Source: CAYVMN01 sp964452575 (lineage in GTDB: Bacteria > Desulfobacterota > DSM-4660 > Desulfatiglandales > Desulfatiglandaceae). From it: a stretch of 15,865 nt of DNA. The stretch lies in NCBI GenBank assembly GCA_964452575.1, contig CAYVMN010000107.1:1-15865 (forward strand), given 5' to 3'. Shown one piece after another: positions 1 through 5,927 of this stretch. The translations under genes and the position numbers were made by a program. How positions within the stretch are numbered: the first letter of the stretch is position 1; each line of letters begins with the position of its first letter. The notes under the pieces were generated by a model that ran no database searches, was not told where the DNA came from, and saw only the letters and a program-made list of their open reading frames with translations.

Positions 1-67
1 CTTCAAACTCGCTGCTTGAAATCATGAAAATACTAACCGCACAGGTCCAAAAATAGGGGGATTATCT

Positions 68-522
68 ATTAAGATTCTAGTTCTTGTTTCTTTGTTATTG
101 ATGGTTTTCTGGAACTCCCGGGTCGTGGCAGCCGATCCGCCGTCCCTACCTTTCGGATACATCGACACCCACATTCATATCCTGGCATCCCAGCCACCGG
201 CCTTTGGTCCATCCAAGAGGGGAAATCAAGGACGCTGGGGCAGACCCACAGGCCAGGAAATCAAGAGATCTTTCAAGACCGCCTTTGAACAGACAATCAA
301 GGAGATGAACCGGTGCGGTATTGAGAAGGCCCTGGTCGTTGTTGTCCCGGGCAAGATGCCCGCCGAGAAGGAATACCTGTCGCGCAAGATGAAACCTGGT
401 CCATGGCCGAACAGCTTCCCACAGAGCTGAAGGAGAAATTCTGCCGCGACAACCCGGTCCGGATTTATGCCTTGGAAACAGGGAGGCAAAGAAGGGCCAG
501 TGTTATTGCATCGAGACCGTGA
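68..522 (+). pseudogene. Broken secreted amidohydrolase (internal deletion plus frameshift)
   Basis: The frame opens with a signal-peptide-like stretch (KILVLVSLLLMVFW then VVAAD) and a TIM-barrel metal-hydrolase opening, YIDTHIHI, followed by a segment ending in EKALVVVVPGKMPAEKEYL. Near bases 390-402 the frame breaks: the first frame stops at 430, while the next frame continues from about 400 with an ELKEKFCRDNPVRIYALE-like stretch, which resembles the C-terminal end of Amidohydrolase_2 proteins, and stops at 522. The whole remnant is about 150 codons against roughly 300 for the family, so the central barrel and most metal ligands appear deleted. No ATG lies at the signal-peptide start; an ATT at 68 after the AGGGGG at 55-60, or a TTG at 92, would have to serve. 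This is probably not functional. Family level is fairly certain, the substrate unknown. Confidence 0.55.
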
Positions 523-599
523 AATGTAAAGTTTACAGCATGCTGAAGACCTGTTATGGAATTACAACCTTAACTCATACGCCTGAAGACGAAGAACTC

Positions 600-1478
600 A
601 TGGAAAAGACAGAATATATCCTCGATGGTGGGGTGGATCTTCATACCCATGCTGGCCCTGATTTTTATCCACGCTCCGTGGATCAGTTTGAGCTGGCGCA
701 GAATGCCAAGAACGAAAGGATGGCGGCTGTTGTCTTTAAGAATCATTTCTGTCCCACCTATTTCGCCGCAGAGGAAGTGGCGCAAAAGATTTCGGACATC
801 AAGGTCTTTGGTGGGTTGGTATTGAATAATTATGTGGGCGGGCTAAATGTCTATGCAGTAGATCTGGCCGTGAATGCCGGGGCAAAGATAATCTGGATGC
901 CGACTCTTTCCGAGGCCAATCACCTGGCTTATTACGGGGCCAGCGATTTTACCATGCAGAGCCATAGGGCGCCTCTTCGATCCCAAGACCCAGGCCTGAC
1001 TATTTCTGAAAATGGCATTCTAAGACCAGAGGTTTATGAAATCCTGGAGGTCATAGCTCCGAGAGAGGTCATTTTGGCAACCGGTCATGTTTCTAGTGAG
1101 GAAGCCCTTCTGCTGGTAAGAGAGGCCTCTGCCATGGGAGTGAAAAATATGCTTATTAATCATCCCGATGACAGGGTATGCAGATTCCCAAAAGATGCTC
1201 AATTGGAAATGATAAGACTTGGCGCAATCCTTGAGCAGGCCCTCATAACCACCATGCCCGGATGGGGAGAAATGAACATAAGAGATATTGCAGCCCGCAT
1301 ACATTCTTTCGGCGCCGAGAACTGCGTGCTGGTTACTGATTTTGGGCAGGCCCACCATGAAATCCCCACTGATGGCCTAAGAAGGTTTGTAAGGGGGCTT
1401 TTGACAAGCGGCATAAGTCAAGAAGACATCCATGTTATGCTTTGCATGAATCCCCGCAACCTCTTGGGGATAAATTGA
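600..1478 (+). CDS. DUF6282 family protein, amidohydrolase-like metal-dependent hydrolase
   Basis: The 292-residue product starts MEKTEYILDGGVDLHTHAGPD; the HTHAGPD motif near residue 17 is the metal-binding opening of the TIM-barrel amidohydrolase fold as found in the DUF6282 family. Other landmarks are KNHF, VFGGLVLNNYVGGLN, IIWMPTLSEANH, ATGHVSSEEAL, INHPDDR and VTDFGQ, which carry histidines and an aspartate in the order expected for further metal ligands. The family has no firmly assigned substrate. An open frame reaches back to a GTG at 519, but ATG 600 is preferred because the fold begins just after it and a purine-rich GAAGACGAAGAAC stretch lies upstream; the extra 27 codons have no family-like features. 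It follows a broken amidohydrolase by under 100 bases and may have shared a transcript with it. No signal peptide is seen, so it is probably cytoplasmic. Confidence 0.82.
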   Translation: MEKTEYILDGGVDLHTHAGPDFYPRSVDQFELAQNAKNERMAAVVFKNHFCPTYFAAEEVAQKISDIKVFGGLVLNNYVGGLNVYAVDLAVNAGAKIIWMPTLSEANHLAYYGASDFTMQSHRAPLRSQDPGLTISENGILRPEVYEILEVIAPREVILATGHVSSEEALLLVREASAMGVKNMLINHPDDRVCRFPKDAQLEMIRLGAILEQALITTMPGWGEMNIRDIAARIHSFGAENCVLVTDFGQAHHEIPTDGLRRFVRGLLTSGISQEDIHVMLCMNPRNLLGIN

Positions 1479-1562
1479 AGTAGAGAAAACCTGGCCTTCC
1501 ATAAACATACACAGGATTGCACTCTGTCGTCGCCGAGGGAAGTCACTCGTGGTAGCTTGTAG

Positions 1563-1574
1563 GAGGGATCCCTC
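1563..1574. repeat. 12-base perfect palindrome in the convergent gap after the DUF6282 gene
   Basis: GAGGGATCCCTC reads the same on both strands. It lies in the 160-base gap between the end of the DUF6282 gene and the end of the minus-strand methyltransferase remnant. No U-tract follows it on either strand, so it is not a convincing intrinsic terminator. Nothing else is recognisable in the gap. Confidence 0.35.
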
Positions 1575-1639
1575 GCCCGGCGGCAGGAGCCTTCAGGGAG
1601 AGGTTGTTCAAGGCCTTCACATTGATCAAGTTTCTCCAC

Positions 1640-2167
1640 TTAGTTCTCCGCCATTTTATAACTAATGGAAATGCCCTCTCTGCTGGCCCGATTTATTGTG
1701 GTTTCAAAATTGGGCAGGCCGTACACATAATCCATGAACTCGCGGATTCCTCTATCAAAGCACCATGATACGTTATGGGCCGTGAAATAGCCACCCACCT
1801 CAAGCTTAGGGGCCAAGGCGAGGAAATAGTCCTTGTACCCATCTTTATCAGCGTCTGAAAAAACAAAATCGAAAGGTCCCTTCAATTCTATTACGAGTTC
1901 ATGGGCGTCGGCCAGGCGTGCATCTATATAATCGGAGAGTCCCACCTTCTGAAAATTTCCAAGTGCTTCCCTGTAACGCTCTTTATTGATTTCTATTGTT
2001 ATGAGCCTGCCGCCTGTTTTTCTTAGGGCCCAGGCAATCCAGATCGCAGAATGTCCGCTCGAAGTTCCGATTTTTAAGGCCCTCTGGTACTCGTTTTTTA
2101 TGATGATGTCATAGAGGAGCTGGCCGTCAGGATAAGGGGGGTTGCTGTGAACATGAAGGATAGTTGA
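1640..2167 (-). pseudogene. 5'-truncated class I SAM-dependent O-methyltransferase
   Basis: Read on the minus strand from 2167, the frame gives HVHSNPPYPDGQLLYDII, then motif I as LKIGTSSGHSAIW, an acidic ribose-binding strand end (LITIEINKERY), DAHELV, and FDFVFSDADKDGY, all typical of the caffeoyl-CoA O-methyltransferase-like Methyltransf_24 group; it ends GISISYKMAEN. The frame is closed upstream by a TGA at 2168-2170, and no in-frame ATG occurs before motif I. The only usual start codon is a GTG at 1945, which would remove the SAM-binding loop. The amino-terminal helices expected before the PPYPDG segment are missing. It therefore looks like a gene that lost its 5' end, although the remaining codons are well preserved, which suggests a recent loss or an assembly error. 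The substrate cannot be inferred. Confidence 0.72.
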
Positions 2168-2266
2168 TCAATGGTTCAAAATCAATTAAGATTTCGTTCA
2201 GGCATTAGTGGTAGAAAATGAGATTGAGATATTGGCGACAAGCAACAGTGAAAGGAGGTAGGAACA

Positions 2267-2974
2267 ATGAGTGAGCCCACGAAATTGGACAAGACCTTCC
2301 ACATCATTATGGAACAGATAGTAGAGACAGGACAAGCGCCCCACTATACGGAGATTGCAAAAAAGCTAGGGGTTTCAATGGAGGAGGGGCGACAGGCCCT
2401 TCATGAGCTATTTTCGGCGAGGATCCATGGGTGGCTATATCCAAACACGGATTTCATTACCTCTTTTGCACCCTTCAACAATCTTCCTACGCAATTCCGA
2501 ATCACGATTGACGGCCATCAGAAATGGTTTGGGCAGTGAGCCTTTGAGTCGCTGGCGGTCAGCTGGCTTTTTCCGAGAAAAGCGGTCCAAATCGACACCC
2601 CTTGCCTGGATTGCGGCGATCCGATCCGGATCGAAATCCGAGACGGGACCATACTGAAGGCCGATCCGGGGGGTGTGATCGGATACGTTGCCGTCCCCCT
2701 GGCAAAGTGGGGTAAGGATGTGGGTTATTCCTGAAGCACCATGACCTTCTTCCGGTCGGAAGAGCACCTCCGTAACTGGGCCCAGTTTGATCCGTCTACC
2801 GAGGATGGGATTATCCCACTGCATGACCTGATGAGACTATTTTCCGGTAACATGTTTCGAAGGCGGCTAGACCCCGATTATTTTTCGCATATGCGTGAAT
2901 ATGGCGGCGAGCTTATGTCAACCCTTCAAGAAATCGGAAAGACCGGTCCTTTCTGGTCAGTAAAGCGTGCCTAA
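2267..2974 (+). CDS. MerB-like (alkylmercury lyase family) protein with two predicted selenocysteines
   Basis: A single frame of 235 codons runs from ATG 2267 (ribosome site AAAGGAGG) to TAA 2972-2974 if TGA 2537 and TGA 2732 are read through. Residues 1-60 form a winged-helix-like part, as in MerB. The first TGA (residue 91) sits in the context GQ-U-AFESL, matching the MerB segment around catalytic Cys96 (WCALDTL); Glu94 takes the place of Asp99. Cys113 and Cys116 lie where MerB has Cys117. The second TGA (residue 156) sits in YS-U-STMTFF, matching MerB CCHVHFF, so it replaces Cys159. Their spacing is 65 residues against 63 in MerB. Each TGA is followed by a hairpin of SECIS type. MerB breaks carbon-mercury bonds with these two thiols and the Asp; a selenol pair would suit an organometal or metalloid substrate. 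No merA, merT or merP lies nearby, so mercury as substrate is unproven. Alternative: a decayed gene with two stops, which the placement makes unlikely. Confidence 0.85.
2537..2568 (+). promoter_or_regulatory. Sec-UGA codon and predicted bSECIS hairpin 1 of the MerB-like gene
   Basis: TGA is at 2537-2539. Downstream, GCTG (2551-2554) pairs with CAGC (2560-2563) around the loop GCGGT, which contains G and U, and AGCC (2539-2542) can pair with GGCT (2565-2568) below an internal loop. The loop begins 15 bases after the UGA, at the near edge of the bacterial range. It is weaker than the second hairpin of this gene. Confidence 0.6.
2732..2764 (+). promoter_or_regulatory. Sec-UGA codon and predicted bSECIS hairpin 2 of the MerB-like gene
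   Basis: TGA is at 2732-2734. TTCTTCC (2747-2753) pairs with GGAAGAG (2758-2764), seven pairs including one G-U, around a GGTC loop (2754-2757). The loop starts 19 bases after the UGA. The GGUC loop is the same as that of the E. coli fdhF SECIS. This is good evidence for selenocysteine insertion. Confidence 0.75.
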
Positions 2975-3053
2975 GGTGTCAATTGATTGTCTTGTGCGAG
3001 GTATGGGATAGGATACGGCATAGGGATGCATGGTATCGTGTAATGAAGAGGGG

Positions 3054-3109
3054 GCCAGTTACGAAAGCGGTCTCTGAAACACATGCCATCTGCCTTTCGA
3101 CTGGCTTTT
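3054..3109 (+). terminator. Candidate intrinsic terminator after the MerB-like gene
   Basis: GCCAGT (3054-3059) pairs with ACTGGC (3100-3105) and CGAAAG (3062-3067) pairs with CTTTCG (3094-3099), giving 12 pairs with a two-base bulge and a 26-base loop, followed directly by TTTT. The large loop makes it less typical. The rest of the 271-base gap up to the next gene (2975-3245) holds a TTGACA-like -35 at 3114-3119 but no clear matching -10. Confidence 0.5.
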
Positions 3110-3245
3110 CCTGTTGACAATATTGACCAAATGGGCAAAAAGAGCAAATTTATATGTTGAAGCGGCTCAATTCAATGGGTCTTTTTGCCTGGTTGCTCTC
3201 GCTGGAGGATGCAACCAAGAAAACAAATGAGAAAGGAGTACTATA

Positions 3246-4166
3246 GTGAACAAAGTATTTATAACTGCAGCAGTAACAGGAAGCATTCACACGCCAACGA
3301 TGAGCGATTACCTCCCCATCACGCCAGATCAGATCGTGGAGGACGCCGTAAAGTCCTACGAGGCTGGAGCGGCGCTAGTCCACATCCATACCCGCAGGCC
3401 GGAAACGGGCCAACCGGTAACTGATTTGGACCTGTTTGAGGAAATATGCGGCAAGATCAAGAAACGATGCCCCTTGGTCCTCATTCCCACCACCGGCGGA
3501 GGGCTTGGTATGACCGTTGAGGAACGGGTCGCCCAAATACCCAGACTAAAACCGGAAATGGCCACATTCAACATGGGCTCTTACCACGTCGGTATTTTCA
3601 AGATGGGCGAGAGGTTCGATAAGTACAGGTTTGACTGGGAGGAGAACTACATCGAATGGACCCGGGACTGGGTCTTCATGAATACCTTCAAGACCCTCGA
3701 GGTATACGCCAAGGCCTTCATTGACAACGGCGTCAAGCCGGAATGTGAGATCTACGACGTAAGCATGATCAACCATGTGGCTTGGCTGGCAAATGAGGGG
3801 CTCATTAAGAGGCCGCCTCACCTCCAGTTCGTCATGGGGCTCTTCGGCGGTATGCCGGCAACAGTGGAAAATGTGATGTTCCTGTATAACACAGCTGTCC
3901 AGCAACTCGGGGAATTCACCTGGTCAGTGGCCGCGGCGGGTCGGGATCAAATACGCCTGTGCACAGTGGCCATGTGTATGGGGGGCCATGCCAGGGTGGG
4001 TCTGGAGGATTCCCTCTATGCCGGCAAGGGACAAAAGGCCGAGTCCAGTGCTGACCAGGTAAAAATTATCGCCCGCATCGCCAAGGAATTGAGCCTGGAG
4101 ATCGGAAGCCCCGATGAGGCCCGTGAGGCATACGGACTCAAGGGGCTGGACCAGACAAACTTCTGA
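3246..4166 (+). CDS. BKACE family beta-keto acid cleavage enzyme (3-keto-5-aminohexanoate cleavage type)
   Basis: The 306-residue product matches the beta-keto acid cleavage enzyme family, whose founder Kce condenses 3-keto-5-aminohexanoate with acetyl-CoA to give acetoacetate and a new acyl-CoA in lysine fermentation. Visible landmarks are the start VFITAAVTGSIHTPTMS, the zinc ligands His46 and His48 in ALVHIHTR, the IPTTGGG loop near residue 82, and GGHARVGLEDSLY near residue 247 with the glutamate (Glu254) expected to complete the zinc site. Length and motif order are complete for the family. It starts at GTG 3246 after AGAAAGGAG. The MFS transporter gene follows within 65 bases, so the two are probably one operon: uptake or export plus cleavage of a keto acid. 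BKACE members differ widely in substrate, and no other lysine fermentation genes are visible, so the actual keto acid is unknown. Confidence 0.92.
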   Translation: MNKVFITAAVTGSIHTPTMSDYLPITPDQIVEDAVKSYEAGAALVHIHTRRPETGQPVTDLDLFEEICGKIKKRCPLVLIPTTGGGLGMTVEERVAQIPRLKPEMATFNMGSYHVGIFKMGERFDKYRFDWEENYIEWTRDWVFMNTFKTLEVYAKAFIDNGVKPECEIYDVSMINHVAWLANEGLIKRPPHLQFVMGLFGGMPATVENVMFLYNTAVQQLGEFTWSVAAAGRDQIRLCTVAMCMGGHARVGLEDSLYAGKGQKAESSADQVKIIARIAKELSLEIGSPDEAREAYGLKGLDQTNF

Positions 4167-4220
4167 TGGGGAGTAGACGGGGTCAAATGTGCTGTTGACT
4201 GTCTTTCTCAAAAATGACAG

Positions 4221-5735
4221 TTGGAGGTCATGAGCAGGCCATTGCGGGTTAAAGAAATAGGAAAGACCTTAAGCAGTAGTCAACAGCAGATGACCCCTGC
4301 CCCATCTGGATATGATTGTGCAATCGCCGATCTTGCAACCAGACGGACGGCACTTGGTGTTGCGACCCTGACCTCTTTTATGACCCCGTTCGTGGGTTCA
4401 TCCATCAATATTGCCCTTCCGGCTATTGGAAAGACATTCGACATGAATGCCGTTCTATTGGGCTGGGTGGCTACCACCTACCTTTTGGCCGCGGCCATAT
4501 TCCTGATACCCTTTGGAAGACTGGCAGATATTTACGGGAGGAAGAAGGTCTTTGCTTGGGGCGTCGTGACCATGACCCTTTCATCACTCATTTGCGGGGC
4601 AAGCATTTCCGCCCCCATGCTCATTCTGTTCAGGGCCTTTCAGGGCGTAGGAAGTGCCATGATCTTTGCCACTGGCATCGCGATCCTGACCTCTGTGTTT
4701 CCGCCTCAAGAAAGGGGCAAGGCCCTGGGGATCAATGTAGCGGCGGTCTATACTGGGCTATCTCTCGGACCGCTTCTCGGCGGGTTTTTGACCCAGCATC
4801 TCAGCTGGAGAAGCGTTTTTCTCATCAACGTTCCCTTTGGGGTTATTATCATTCTGTTGATGTACTGGAAGCTAAAGGCGGAATGGGCTGAGGCAAGCGG
4901 CGAACCTTTTGATATACCGGGGGCGCTGATTTACGGGCTGGCCCTCATTGCCATCATGTACGGTATCTCCCGGCTACCTGCCGGTAATAGCCTGTGGATC
5001 ACCCTCTTTGGTTTTCTGGGACTCACAGCCTTTATCCGGTGGGAGAGGAAAGCTGCGTACCCCGTCCTCGACCTGTCGCTTTTCACCCAGAACAGGGTAT
5101 TTGCCTTCTCCTGTGCAGCGGCCCTCATCCACTATAGCGCCACGTTTGCCGTGACCTTTCTCTTAAGCCTGTACTTGCAATATATCAAGAATGTGAGCCC
5201 TCAGAAGGCGGGGTTGATCCTGATTGCTCAACCCACGGTGATGGCGATCCTCTCACCCCTTGCCGGCAGGCTTTCAGACAAGATCGAACCCCGTATCATT
5301 GCCTCACTGGGCATGAGCGTTACCACCCTGGGACTGATCCCTTTCATCTTCCTGAACAAGGATTCAACCTTCGGCATTATTGTGGCCAGTCTGTCTGTGC
5401 AGGGTTGTGGTTATGCATTCTTTTCCTCTCCCAACACCAATGCCATCATGGGGTCTATCGAACGGAGATATTACGGTCTGGCTTCAGGATCCGTGGGGAC
5501 CATGCGCGTTCTGGGCATGATGATGAGCATGGGGATTGCGATGGTGATCTTCACTCTATTGATGGGAAGGGTTCAGATCAGGCCCGACCATTACCCGGCA
5601 TTCATCAAGAGTGCACAGGTGACCTTCATGATCTTATCAGTCCTTTGCTTCTTTGGCATATTCTCATCGCTGGCAAGAGGCCGGTTACACAGCGCGAAGC
5701 CCTCCACCTCCCTACTCCCTTCAGATAGGCCTTGA
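4221..5735 (+). CDS. MFS transporter, DHA2 (EmrB/QacA) family, 14 transmembrane helices
   Basis: The product of about 500 residues is hydrophobic throughout, with roughly 14 membrane segments. The family motif A appears as GRLADIYGRKK after the second helix, and the motif C-like GLSLGPLLGGFL lies in the fifth. SSINIALPAIGKTF with LGWVATTYLL is typical of the DHA2 drug:proton antiporter branch. A function as proton-driven efflux or uptake of a small organic compound is expected; the substrate is unknown. The start is uncertain: TTG 4221 and ATG 4230 both fall close to or inside the only good ribosome site (GGAGGT at 4223-4228), and ATG 4290 has no ribosome site. An ACTGTC/GACAGT inverted repeat (4198-4203 and 4216-4221) lies just ahead. 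It follows the BKACE gene closely and may transport that enzyme's substrate or product. Confidence 0.9.
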   Translation: MEVMSRPLRVKEIGKTLSSSQQQMTPAPSGYDCAIADLATRRTALGVATLTSFMTPFVGSSINIALPAIGKTFDMNAVLLGWVATTYLLAAAIFLIPFGRLADIYGRKKVFAWGVVTMTLSSLICGASISAPMLILFRAFQGVGSAMIFATGIAILTSVFPPQERGKALGINVAAVYTGLSLGPLLGGFLTQHLSWRSVFLINVPFGVIIILLMYWKLKAEWAEASGEPFDIPGALIYGLALIAIMYGISRLPAGNSLWITLFGFLGLTAFIRWERKAAYPVLDLSLFTQNRVFAFSCAAALIHYSATFAVTFLLSLYLQYIKNVSPQKAGLILIAQPTVMAILSPLAGRLSDKIEPRIIASLGMSVTTLGLIPFIFLNKDSTFGIIVASLSVQGCGYAFFSSPNTNAIMGSIERRYYGLASGSVGTMRVLGMMMSMGIAMVIFTLLMGRVQIRPDHYPAFIKSAQVTFMILSVLCFFGIFSSLARGRLHSAKPSTSLLPSDRP

Positions 5736-5844
5736 TCACATAGTGCTGGACCATACGCCGGGCATTTAAGAAAGAACCATTCAAGGCGATGGCTCCGTAC
5801 ATGCCAGCCACCACCCGTCCACTGGAGAAGGGGTCACGATTGAC
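5716..5844 (-). pseudogene. Possible C-terminal remnant of a glucan phosphorylase-like gene
   Basis: On the minus strand the frame from 5844 reads DPFSSGRVVAGMYG, then IALNGSFLNARRMVQHYVIK and AYLKG. The NARRMVQHYV part resembles the last helix of glycogen or alpha-glucan phosphorylases (ARRMV-EY pattern). The frame is closed by a TGA just upstream, and the other end runs into the 3' end of the transporter gene, so at most about 43 residues survive. The match is short and recognised from memory only; it could be chance. The remainder of the 192-base gap (5736-5927) shows nothing further. Confidence 0.27.
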
Positions 5845-5927
5845 TCATGTTTTGGGATGCTGTAAAGATGGATTATGTCCAGGTCTCTGAAGGGACACCG
5901 GAAGAGATTAAGTAGAACGATCGAGAA

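Noticed and set aside
1418..1639. Minus-strand frame of 73 codons overlapping the end of the DUF6282 gene
   Set aside because: It overlaps a real gene, contains the palindrome and has no family-like sequence or ribosome site.
2741..2974. A separate gene starting MTFFRSEEHLRNW
   Set aside because: It is in the same frame as the MerB-like gene, has no ribosome site of its own and matches the C-terminal part of MerB; it is the part after the second Sec codon.
3131..3147. Sigma-54 promoter (TGGGC-AGCA) before the BKACE gene
   Set aside because: The GG and GC elements are separated by nine bases rather than ten and the flanking consensus is poor.
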